Assembly (NCBI GenBank): GCA_003054695.1
Contig: QAZA01000017.1
Coordinates: 1-64,000, forward strand
From: Verrucomicrobia bacterium LW23
GTDB taxonomy: Bacteria; Verrucomicrobiota; Verrucomicrobiia; Methylacidiphilales; UBA1321
Length of the DNA stretch: 64,000 bases
Direction: 5' to 3'
The position numbers were made by a program, and so were the translations under genes. A model generated the notes under the pieces. It saw nothing but the letters and a program-made list of their open reading frames with translations. It was not told the origin of the DNA and ran no database searches. This document shows positions 8,200 to 17,100 of the stretch, piece by piece (the stretch's first letter is position 1; every line of letters begins with the position of its first letter).

Positions 8200-9651
8200 T
8201 CACGATTTCGTGGGACGGGCAGCGTAGAACCACGCTACGACGAAAAACGGAAGGACGGGCCAGAGAAAGAGGTACGCGATATCCTTGTCGATGATAGAAG
8301 GCTGCAGAACGCCCTGAAAGAGTGCATAGGGCGGGCAAAGTGCCAGCAGTTCGTCGGCCTGGTGGAGGCGTATATCTAATGCCGCGAAACATGCACCGGC
8401 GGCGGCCATGCATATAGTGGAGAGGACAAGGGGCCCGGCGGCTGCGTTATCCAGCCAAAGCGAGCCACGGGGAATCCACGGCCCGGCCATGCGGTAGATG
8501 AGAAAGCCGAAAAAGAGGGCGCCGATGAAGGGCATGAGATTGCAGTAGTCCTTCCAGTAAAAGTCGGCATCGCGGAGATAGGCGACGGGGTAGCACCAGA
8601 GGGCCGCGGCGAGAATGACCCAGAGGGAACCGGTCTCCCAGCCGGGGCGAAAGAGCCAGAAGCCCTTTCGCGCCTCCGGCGGGAAATGGGCGCCCTCCTC
8701 CATCAGGATGCCGTAGAAGATGAGGAGGCCCATGGCAATCATCTGCGCGATGACGGGGGATAAATCCTTGTAGCTAAAGAACATAGCGTACCAGAGGATC
8801 GTCATGCCCAGGGCGGTAAAGCGAAGCCATAGGCCGCCGTAGGAGCCGGTCCGCGAGGCCAGGCCGTTGGTGCCATACAGCAGGGCGACGGGGACGGCGA
8901 TGAGGACGAGGATGGGGAGCGGCGGGTAATCCGTGCGCCAGCTGGGCGGGGCACTTGCCATAAGCATGGGCGTAAGCCACACGAGCAGAGCGCCTGCCGC
9001 TGCAATGCCGCCGCCCCGTAAGTTGCCCAGGGCCAGGTAGATAGCGCATAGCGCCATGGCTGTCATGACGACGCATGCCGCTACCCAGAGATCGCGCAGC
9101 GGATTAACATTGGCAAAAAGGTAATAGCGAAGGACCACATAGGGCAGCGCGGCGGACACGAGCATCAGGATCTGGAGCGCGAGGGTGCACCATTTGCCAA
9201 AGAGAATCTGGTAGGGCGTGAGGCGCGTCATCAGCGTCAGCTCCAGCGTGCCCTGCTTTTGCTCGTTTGCCACGGCAAGCAGGCCGGTGGCGGGGATGAC
9301 GATGAGAATTACGATTGGCAGGAGAATCCAGGCGGCGCCCATCAGGCTAAAGGGAAACGAGCTTGGAAACCTGGGCGCCATAAAGCTGTGCCACAGCAAG
9401 AGAAGGGGCGGCAGCAGGGTCGCGACAAGAAAGCACACGACGAAGCCGCCGTTGCGAACGCCTCGGGCCATCTCCAGGTGCAGCACTGCGGGAATATAAT
9501 CCGGCAACTCGCGGGTGGACGAGGGGCCAGGGCCAGCGGTGCCGACGGGAGCCCAAGCGACGGGCACGGGCGGGGCTTTCCCGACGGGGAAGGTTTTGGC
9601 GCCGGCCGGCACGCAGATCCGTTTGTCTGGCGTTGCTGGGGTGGATTCCAT
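8200..9651 (-). CDS. ABC-2-type multispanning permease-like protein
   Basis: A 483-residue membrane protein (513 if the first start at 9741 is used; 9651 is preferred because the extra 30 residues look like translated promoter DNA). It has a ~60-residue soluble N-terminus and about 12 hydrophobic segments. VANEQKQGTLELTLMTRLTP followed by YQILFGKW is the cytoplasmic signature of ABC-2 permeases such as ABC-type exporters and gliding/Na+ export permeases. No ATPase gene is adjacent, so either the partner is elsewhere or the protein acts alone. It could export a polymer, lipid or ion; the sequence does not tell. Confidence 0.7.
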   Translation of the reverse strand: MESTPATPDKRICVPAGAKTFPVGKAPPVPVAWAPVGTAGPGPSSTRELPDYIPAVLHLEMARGVRNGGFVVCFLVATLLPPLLLLWHSFMAPRFPSSFPFSLMGAAWILLPIVILIVIPATGLLAVANEQKQGTLELTLMTRLTPYQILFGKWCTLALQILMLVSAALPYVVLRYYLFANVNPLRDLWVAACVVMTAMALCAIYLALGNLRGGGIAAAGALLVWLTPMLMASAPPSWRTDYPPLPILVLIAVPVALLYGTNGLASRTGSYGGLWLRFTALGMTILWYAMFFSYKDLSPVIAQMIAMGLLIFYGILMEEGAHFPPEARKGFWLFRPGWETGSLWVILAAALWCYPVAYLRDADFYWKDYCNLMPFIGALFFGFLIYRMAGPWIPRGSLWLDNAAAGPLVLSTICMAAAGACFAALDIRLHQADELLALCPPYALFQGVLQPSIIDKDIAYLFLWPVLPFFVVAWFYAARPTKS

Positions 9652-9895
9652 CCGCAGGGGGGAGAGTAGCACATTGCGGAGAGAACTCAACGCGAAAGCG
9701 ATAGCGTGTAAGTTATTGCGCGGCAACGGAATGTAACGCAACGCCTATCGGGAGGCGGTGTGCCCGCATATCATAAAAACCACCGCGTTACGCCGTGCAT
9801 GCCCTGGGCGTCGCGTCGTGGCTGTTGATCTGGCTCTGAATCTGAATCTCGGTGCTGCTGCGTAAGCGTAAGTGCTTTCTTTGGAGGGTTGTGCA

Positions 9896-9920
9896 CTGCC
9901 CGAAACCCACTATCGGGCAG
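9896..9920 (-). terminator. Hairpin downstream of small gene
   Basis: CTGCCCGA and TCGGGCAG form a perfect 8-bp stem with a 9-nt loop, 22 bases past the stop of the minus-strand gene at 9942-10103. There is no U-tract, so termination is plausible but weakly supported. Confidence 0.4.
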
Positions 9921-9941
9921 CGCAACTTCAGCTGACGTACC

Positions 9942-10103
9942 TTACATGTCGGCGTCGTCTATCCAATTCGTTACCCGAAGATACCCACGAACTTTGCGAC
10001 GTTCGTAGCGACTCTTGGAGGCCTTGGCGGGCGGAAGGATACCGCGCGCGTTGGCTTTCGGGTTCTTCACGAGTTCCGACAGTATTTCAGAGGTCTTCGT
10101 CAT
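9942..10103 (-). CDS. Small hypothetical protein (53 aa)
   Basis: A 53-residue protein starting MTKTSEILSELVKNPKANAR and ending TNWIDDADM. The start at 10103 has AAAGGAA nine bases upstream. A near-consensus promoter (TTGATC-17 bp-TATGAT) lies at the expected distance, and a hairpin follows the stop, so this is a complete small transcription unit. The N-terminal ~17 residues could form an amphipathic helix and the middle is basic (KASKSRYERRKVRG). No family was recognised and no toxin-antitoxin partner is adjacent. Confidence 0.65.
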   Translation of the reverse strand: MTKTSEILSELVKNPKANARGILPPAKASKSRYERRKVRGYLRVTNWIDDADM

Positions 10104-10416
10104 AGGTTTGTAGTTCCTTTCAACGCCAGATCATAGAGCCTAAACAATGCCAGATCAAACGCAGATTGAAAGAGAGTGGTGTTTTTACGTGAATATAGGT
10201 AGATTCCGGCGCAAAGTGGCTCACTTTCCCCGCCCGATTGAGCCAAAACGACGCAAATTCTTGTAAGGGAACAACCTAGGCAATTTTGTCCCAAGAGGCA
10301 GTTTTTTCATCCCTGTGGTCAAAATACAACTGAATGCACAGATTGAGCCGCGTTGCAGCCGCCATCTGTACTGGTCGATTCCTCTGAATGTTTCGGAATG
10401 ATGACATAAAATGAGG
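10104..10416. other. Intergenic interval
   Basis: Apart from the promoter of the 53-aa gene at its left end, this interval shows only short frames without ribosome-binding sites. GCCAGATCA is repeated near 10125 and 10149. AT content is higher than in the flanking genes. No RNA gene was recognised. Confidence 0.5.
10130..10158 (-). promoter_or_regulatory. Sigma-70-like promoter of 53-aa gene
   Basis: Read on the minus strand, TTGATC (10158-10153) and TATGAT (10135-10130) are 17 bp apart. This places the transcription start near 10123, about 20 bases upstream of the ATG at 10103. Confidence 0.6.
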
Positions 10417-10449
10417 AAGCCCGATCGCGCGCGGGAGGCGATCGGGCTT
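10417..10449 (-). terminator. Rho-independent-type terminator of SGNH hydrolase gene
   Basis: AAGCCCGATCGC and GCGATCGGGCTT form a perfect 12-bp stem around a 9-nt loop, 47 bases past the hydrolase stop. On the minus strand the stem is followed by a T-rich stretch (TTCCTCATTTTATG). Confidence 0.7.
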
Positions 10450-10495
10450 TGCAGATTCCGGATTTATTCCGGATCTCCCTGGCAGCAAGCCTTCA

Positions 10496-11884
10496 CTATT
10501 GCGGGAAGGCGCGCAGCACGGCCTCGGCGTAGATCTTGTGGCCGAAATCGCCGGGATGATTGTGCCAGTTGTGGTTCTGACTCCACCAGGGGATGCCGTG
10601 GGCGTTCATCTGCTTGTACTCGGCGTTCACGTCCACCAGGGCGGCGCCGTTGGCGGCGGAGACCTGCTTCATCACGGGGATAAAACTGGCCTCCATGCGC
10701 GGGCCCTGCTGGTTGTTCACCCACGGGATGAGCGGGAACGGGGTGACGTAGAGGAGCGCGGCATTGATTTCGCGCGCTTTCGTCATGATTTCCGCAACGG
10801 CGGCGCCGAACTCCTCGGGCGTCCGCTTGCCCACTTGCGGGTCGGCGTCGTTGACACCGAAGGACATAATCACCAGGTCCGGCTTCGCGGCGAGCACGGT
10901 GGGGAGCTTCTCCAGGCCGTAGGCGACGGTGACGCCGCCGCGGTAGGCTTCCACCACCTCAATGGTGGCTTTGGGAAAGCGCTGGCGCAGGGCGTGGATC
11001 AGGCGGCCTTTCCAGGTCAGGCTCTTTTCGTCGTATTTGTCGTCCCACCAGCGGGTGGATTCGGCGCCGAGCATAATGCTGTCGCCCATCAGGGCTATCT
11101 TGACGGTGCCACCGTTGCGCAGTTTCGCCAGCACGGGGGAGAGGCGGTCGGGGTCGGCCACCGGCACGGGCGTGGCGGCGGTTATGGGCAGAATCTCGTG
11201 CTGCGTGACGGCGTACTCGGTAGCGCCGGCGATTCCCGCGGGGTTCTCCGCAAAGAAGGGGTTTTTGGCGGCGCGCCAGGGGGCCACGTAAATGCCGGCC
11301 ACGGCGGTGTTGCCCGGGTCGGGCGCGGGAAGTTCGGGGCACACGACGACGCTCTTGCCCTTCTTGACGCTGAGCTTGCCTGTGGCGTCGGCCTGCACCA
11401 GGTCGAGGCGCTGCAGGGCGCCTTTGGCTTTGGCGTCCACCTTGCCTTTCATGCGGCCGTCCTTGTTGGTGATGACACCGGTGTCGTCCTTGAACTCGAA
11501 GTCGATGCCGCGGACGTAAGGCGTTCCGCTTTCGGATGTTACGGTGAGCGTCTCCGGCTGGAAGGTGAGGTAGAGGTTGCCGAGGATGTGGGTGCGCGTG
11601 GTGTCGTAGCCGGGGGTGAGGCGGATGGGCTTGTCGGCCGGCTTTTGCGGGGCTTCGACAAGCTTGCCTTCCTTGTCGCGGGCGGCAAACTCCTGAATCT
11701 CCGGCGGGTCGATGGTAAGGGCAATGTCGCCGGCTTTGATCTGCAGGGAGGCGGGCGATGTGGGCGTGACGGCCGGAGCAGGCCCGGCAAGCGCGGGCAC
11801 GGGGACGACAGCGGCAAGAGCGAGGGCGAGCACGGCGGTGGCGAGTCGCAGGGTGCCTGGCGAAAGGCGACGAGGAGTAGTCAT
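10496..11884 (-). CDS. Secreted SGNH/GDSL hydrolase
   Basis: A 462-residue exported hydrolase. The start at 11884 gives an Arg-rich then hydrophobic signal peptide (TLRLATAVLALALAAVVPVP, then ALA); an upstream in-frame Met at 11941 adds 19 residues without function. Residues ~50-240 form a beta-rich region with no recognised family. The C-terminal half is an SGNH domain: block I GDSI (nucleophile Ser), block II Gly in YRGGV, block III GVND (Asn), and a final block with PGDFGHKIY supplying Asp and His. Such enzymes are esterases, often removing acetyl groups from xylan or pectin. It neighbours secreted glycosidases on the same strand and has its own terminator. Confidence 0.82.
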   Translation of the reverse strand: MTTPRRLSPGTLRLATAVLALALAAVVPVPALAGPAPAVTPTSPASLQIKAGDIALTIDPPEIQEFAARDKEGKLVEAPQKPADKPIRLTPGYDTTRTHILGNLYLTFQPETLTVTSESGTPYVRGIDFEFKDDTGVITNKDGRMKGKVDAKAKGALQRLDLVQADATGKLSVKKGKSVVVCPELPAPDPGNTAVAGIYVAPWRAAKNPFFAENPAGIAGATEYAVTQHEILPITAATPVPVADPDRLSPVLAKLRNGGTVKIALMGDSIMLGAESTRWWDDKYDEKSLTWKGRLIHALRQRFPKATIEVVEAYRGGVTVAYGLEKLPTVLAAKPDLVIMSFGVNDADPQVGKRTPEEFGAAVAEIMTKAREINAALLYVTPFPLIPWVNNQQGPRMEASFIPVMKQVSAANGAALVDVNAEYKQMNAHGIPWWSQNHNWHNHPGDFGHKIYAEAVLRAFPQ

Positions 11885-11987
11885 CGGTAGAAATGGAATG
11901 GAAGAGTGGAAAGGATGATACAATGGATTGCATCGAGTCAAAGGAAAACATCCCGGCGTCCCCTCCCCGCTCCGCGCAATCCGTGCT

Positions 11988-12032
11988 ATCCGTGGTTCAA
12001 TTTCAGTTTAGAGGGAGGTATTAACCACGGAT
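11988..12032. repeat. Intergenic inverted repeat (copy 2)
   Basis: ATCCGTGGTT (11988-11997) and AACCACGGAT (12023-12032) are perfect complements with a 25-nt spacer. The arms and flanking CCGTG...CTCGGAG bases match the element at 4984-5035. It lies between the SGNH gene and the glycosidase gene on the same strand. Confidence 0.75.
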
Positions 12033-12106
12033 CGCTCGGAGTACACAGAGGGGAAAAAGGGAATGTTCGCCGCAGAGTCGAATCACTCGCCTTTCATGCG
12101 CCATGT

Positions 12107-13693
12107 TTACAGCCCCATTCTGGCGTCTTTTGCCAGCCACGTCGGAGCGTCGGCGGTGATGTACAAGGGGTACGGGCCGGCTTCCAGGCGCAGGACGCCG
12201 TCCTTCGCTGCAACCTCCTGCGTGGCGCCGAGCATATCGGTAACGCGCAGTTTGGTGCCTGCGGGCGCTGCCACGGGGAGCGTGACGATGCGGGTGCCCA
12301 GCGCATTCCAGAGCATCACCACGGGCGGCGCGGCGGGGGCGGGCTTGCCGGCCGCGTCACCGGGGGCAAAGGCATAGGCAAACACGCCGTTGTCGCCGTC
12401 GGCCAGGGCGGCGATCAGGCGGGGGCTGGGGATCAGCCGAATCATCGTTTGCACCGCCTTGGCGGCGGGGCGCCAGGTGCCGTCGGGCAGGAAGAAGCCG
12501 CCGTTATAATTGTCGGTGTCGGTGATAAACATCGGCGTAACGCGCTCCACGCCCAGGCGAAGGCTGTAGGCGTAGTAGCGCGCATAGCAGGCGGCGGCCA
12601 TGTCCGGGCTGACGGCTTTCTTGTCGTCCAGGTTATATTTGCCGCCGTCCTTGTGAGAGATCTCCCAGCCGCCTTCGGAGTACCACACGGGGACGTTGGT
12701 GCGGCCGTGCGCGGCCATGATCCTGCGCAGCTCCGCCAGGCCGGACGCGATGCTATAGCGGCCCCAGCTGCGGTCGGCGTAGCCTTCCGGCGGCGTTGGC
12801 GCGACGTAAGGGTGGGTGCACAGTCCGTCGTAATAGCGGGTGGTTTCGGGGTTAAGCTCGTGCACGGCTTTTACGTAGCGGATATCGCCAGCGCTGGCGC
12901 CGCCGGCGGTAAAGCCCATAAAGGGCAGATCGGGCTCAATCGCCTTAAAGGCTTTGTAGCACTCCGGCTGCAGCGTTGCCATCAGGCGGTAGCGGTCGGC
13001 CTCGATTTCCGCGTTCGGGCGCTTGTCCGGGGCGATCATGTACTGAAAGTTGGGCTCGTTATTGCTTTGCTGCACCTGGTAGGGGCGATGCGTCAGGTGC
13101 GGATTCTCCGCCCAGAACGTGCCTTTGGTGCCGTAACGGGTCCAAAACGCGGTGATCTTCTCCGTGGCGCCTTTGATGAGCTCGGCGTCCTGCGCGGCGG
13201 GGTCGACGCCTTCGGTGCGGGTAATCTTCCTGATCTGCGTGACGACCATGGCGACGGCCTTGTCCTCGGAGAGCAGGCGCGCGATTTCGTCATCCAGCGG
13301 GCCGCCGATGCGGAAGAAATTCCAGCCGACTTTGCGGATGCTTTCGCGGTGCTTCTTGTACTCGCCCTTCCACGTGTAGAGTCCGTAGAGGTAAGGCTGG
13401 TGCCTGGCGGTGGCAAGAATCTCCGTGAGGGGCGGCAGTTCCGCCAGCTTAGGGTCCTTTGCCGAAAGGGCGGGGACGGCAGCCGGCTGAGGGAGCGTGC
13501 TTTTGATGACGGCAGGCTCCTCCTCCGCCAGAGCGGACAGCGCCAGGGCTCCCGTAATGCAGATCGCCAGCGCGACGCTCCGGAAGGGAGATACGGCGAG
13601 CCATCCAGGAAAGGCGCGGCGGTGGCCCGCCCGGGCAGGCGCGAGGTCTGCGGCGGGCGGTGCTGCGAAAGCGGAGGGTGCTGCATCACACAT
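12107..13693 (-). CDS. Secreted clan-A-like glycoside hydrolase
   Basis: A 528-residue exported protein. The N-terminus is long (about 35 polar residues before the hydrophobic core SVALAICITGALALSALA). The body reads as a (beta/alpha)8 barrel: NNEPN at ~212-216 offers the acid/base Glu213, and PVWYSEGGW supplies a candidate nucleophile, Glu340. The ~125 residues between them, with further aromatics (GLCTHPYV), fit clan GH-A families such as GH39, GH5 or GH79. A small beta domain closes the protein (GTKLRVTDMLG). It probably hydrolyses a plant or microbial polysaccharide. The exact family and substrate cannot be assigned. No clear ribosome-binding site precedes the ATG. Confidence 0.7.
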   Translation of the reverse strand: MCDAAPSAFAAPPAADLAPARAGHRRAFPGWLAVSPFRSVALAICITGALALSALAEEEPAVIKSTLPQPAAVPALSAKDPKLAELPPLTEILATARHQPYLYGLYTWKGEYKKHRESIRKVGWNFFRIGGPLDDEIARLLSEDKAVAMVVTQIRKITRTEGVDPAAQDAELIKGATEKITAFWTRYGTKGTFWAENPHLTHRPYQVQQSNNEPNFQYMIAPDKRPNAEIEADRYRLMATLQPECYKAFKAIEPDLPFMGFTAGGASAGDIRYVKAVHELNPETTRYYDGLCTHPYVAPTPPEGYADRSWGRYSIASGLAELRRIMAAHGRTNVPVWYSEGGWEISHKDGGKYNLDDKKAVSPDMAAACYARYYAYSLRLGVERVTPMFITDTDNYNGGFFLPDGTWRPAAKAVQTMIRLIPSPRLIAALADGDNGVFAYAFAPGDAAGKPAPAAPPVVMLWNALGTRIVTLPVAAPAGTKLRVTDMLGATQEVAAKDGVLRLEAGPYPLYITADAPTWLAKDARMGL

Positions 13694-13780
13694 GTGATGT
13701 ATGTTTAGCCGAGATCGCAGGCGACGTCAATACAAGCATTTGCAATTCAGCGATGGCGGGTGGGGGAAGAATGCGGCAGA

Positions 13781-13937
13781 ATTTATCACGCGAACGGGGG
13801 ACTAAGCCGCAACGGGGGAAAGGTTGAGAAGTGACGCTCAGCCAGGGGGAAAGCGGCATGCGATTCCCCGCCCCATCCTTTCCGAACATTCTCTCCCTTC
13901 CCTCTTAGCGGCTTCGTCCCCCTTCGCGTGATAAAAT
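13781..13937. repeat. Long imperfect inverted repeat in 460-bp intergenic region
   Basis: The left arm at 13782-13810 (TTTATCACGCGAACGGGGG...) and the right arm at 13908-13936 are complementary over about 29 bp with two or three mismatches, enclosing ~97 bp. The rest of 13694-14153 holds no gene; a minus-strand frame at 13786-14130 runs through the palindrome and looks artefactual. A MITE-like element or a strong structured RNA are both possible. Confidence 0.6.
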
Positions 13938-14153
13938 CCGCCGGCTCTCTCCCCTCCCCGGGACAGGTCCCGGCGCTAATGGCTTGGATACCGATTAGCT
14001 CAACGTATATCTTATACGGGTCGAGCAGCCCTCTCCGGGGCGTCGCTACGCCACATCCAGCCCTGCCCAGCCTCGCCCAGCCCTCCAGCTCCTTGCTGCC
14101 GTTACCAGAGGTCATTCGGCGCCGACGCAATCTTTACTCAGGTCCCCTCCCCT

Positions 14154-17100
14154 ATGCCAATTGTCCCGACCAGACTTCGTGCCAGGGCGCAGCGCCGCGG
14201 CCGCGGCGCAGCGTTGATCATCGTGCTGACCATGCTGGTGCTGATGACCGTGGTGGTGATGTGCTTCTTTGTGTCGGCTTCGGTCGAGAGGCGCGAGTCC
14301 TCCGCGGAGGCCAACATCAACCAGGCGCGCACACTCAGCACCGCTACGGTGGATCTGGTGAAGTCCACCATCGCTCAGGCCACCAGCGGATACGAGAGCG
14401 ACAACAGCGGCAACCTGGACCGCAGCAAGATCGTGGCCTGGGCCTCGCAGCCGGGCCTTATCCACACATGGAAGCAAGACGGCACGCCCGAGCGCACCTA
14501 CCGCCTTTACAGCTCCGGCGAGCTGTCGGTGCCCGGCGCGCTGGATGTGGGCAACGAGGCGGCGGAGCTAGCGTCGTGGAAGTCGGCCGCCGGCACCTCC
14601 TTCAACGCGTTGTGGTGCGACATCAACGCACCCGCCACGGGGCATGATAACCGGCGCTCCTACCCCATTATGACGCCGCCGGCCTCCCTGGACGCCGATG
14701 CGGGCGTGCCCACCGATAACCCGGCCACGCCGGGCACGCAGGAGGGCGTGCAGGGGTTCAGCGTTACCTCGCCGCCCGGCTTTGTGCCCGCGGCGCTGCC
14801 CTCCGCCACCAACAACCCCGCGCCGATGCCGGTGAAGTGGCTGTACGTGCTCAAGGACGGCCGCTTTATCAGTCCCACGCTCACGGGCGATCCCGACGAA
14901 GTGCGAGTGGACGGCGCCACGGCGGATAACCCCATCCTGGGGCGCGTGGCCTACTGGACGGACGATGAGTGTGCCAAGGTCAACGTCAATACGGCCAGCG
15001 AGGGCCAGTTCTGGTCCTACCCCGTCGCGCGCTATGCCGAGGAGGTAGCGCTGGGGCGCTTTCAGCCCACGCGTAACGAGTTTCAGCGCTACCCGGGCCA
15101 CCCGGCCACTACGTCGCTCAGCGCGATCTTCCCCGCCCTGCGTCCTATCAGCGCCAGCAGCTACGTGCTTTCGCCACGCACCGAGTGGGGCGGCTCCGAG
15201 GGCGGCACCAAACAGCCCACCTGGCCGCCCATGAAGATCCGCACCGAGCGCCTGCTGGCCAGTGTGGACGAGCTCCTCTACAAGGGCGAGGCGGGCCCGC
15301 GCGCGCAGCAGGCTTCCACCGTGCTTTCCGCGGACACGCTCAGGCGCTCCCGCTTTTTCCTGACAGCCGCCAGCCGCGCGCCGGAGGAGACGCTCTTTAA
15401 CACGCCGCGCATCAGCATGTGGCCCATCAATACCGATACGGTGGGCGGCACCAGCGTCAACCTGGAGACGCGCCAGGATATCTTTGACCGCACGCTGAAG
15501 TTCTGCAGCACACTGGCCGGGCGCCCCTACTATTTTGTGCGCAGCAACGCCCTCAGCACCACGGTGGATTACAACGACATGCCGCGCAATCAGCAGCTCT
15601 TTGCGTATTTGCAAGGGCTTACGCAGCTCGCCATCCCCGGCTACGGTGCAAGCTGGGTGGACAAGTACGGCCTGGCCAACCGGGACGCTCTGCTCGTCCA
15701 GGTGTTCGACTTTATCCGGGCCGGCCCCGCGCTGTGGCGCATCAGCGATATGTCGACAACCAACCGCGTCAAGCCCGGCTACACCATTGTCGTCAATAAC
15801 TCCCTGCAAAGCGCCAATTTCGCCAAGCTGGTGCTGCCCATCAAGATAGGTAACCACAAAGGCATGGGCAACTTCCTCCACATCACGGAGGTGGGGCTGA
15901 TGTTCTACGCAGAGAAGGTGGAGGCAATCGACAACACCGGCGCGGTAATTACGCCGGTGACGGAAGGCGGCGTGCCGGGGGTAATCCCGATCAACACCGC
16001 CAGGCGGGTGCGCTATACGTTCCGGCCCTTGCTGATGGTGGAGACCTTTTGCCCGACGGAGAATTACTCGCGCCGGCCCAACTACCTCAACACCACCGGC
16101 TCCCCCACTTCGCCAACTGCGACGCGTTCGGAAAAGCGCTCCATCCGCCTGCAGGCCACCGCGTCGGCCCTAACCGTAACGGCCAACGCCTCGACGAACA
16201 ACGGCACCGGCTCGGGCAATATCGATATGCCCTGGGGCAAGACGGCGGAGATGCATCAGGTAACCAACGCCGCCACCAACTGGGAGATCGGCGCTACGTT
16301 TCCGCCCAACTGCTTCCTGCTGGACATGGCGAACGGCAGCATTAACGGCGGCGCCTACTGGCCGCCCAACAACGCGGCGCGCGGCTACTCCTACCGGGGA
16401 TCGCCCATCGTGATGGAGTTTGACGTTCCCGTAATACCCGCGCCCAACCCGTTTGCGGATGCTGTTGCGGCCAAGGACCGCACGCTGATTCGCCTGGAAT
16501 CCCTGCTGACCCGCGCGTACGGCAGCGGGTCGATGGAGGATCCCCCCGCCGGCTGGGGCCCGCGCATGACGCTGAACGGCGGCACCATTAAGGTGGAGCT
16601 TGGGTTTACCACGGAGGTCGACACCATGCCTGCGGCGGATATTATTCACACCGTGGAGGTTACGCTGCCTCGCATGACGGACCTGCCTATCCCCACCATC
16701 ACCTATACCGGCCCCAACACGGGGGGGGCGTTCAATTACAAAACGCGGCCTTTTGCCGGCACGCCCTCGGACGTCCCCCCTGGCAACAACTACAACACCC
16801 ACAACGCAGTAAAGGCGGATTACCTTCGCCGCTGGAGCTACATCCAGGCCTCCGACAGCTCCGGCCTTATCCAGCCCGGCGACGTGGTGCGGACCGTGGA
16901 AGTCTCCGCCAACGGCCCCAGCCGCGGAGACTGGCGTCTCTCCTGCCTGATGGACGAGATGCTGAGCAACTGGTTTGACAGCCCAACACCCCCCGCGCAG
17001 ACGGACTGGAGCCTGACCAGCGACCGCATGCGCGTCCACTCACTCGCCTCCACGCGCGACAGCCAGTCGGTCTACTCGCCACACGCCACGGTGCTGGTGC

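Noticed and set aside
10499-13708. Long plus-strand frames (463 and 600 aa) opposite the SGNH and glycosidase genes
   Set aside because: Gly/Arg/His-rich products without domain motifs, exactly antisense to well-supported genes; typical high-GC shadow frames.
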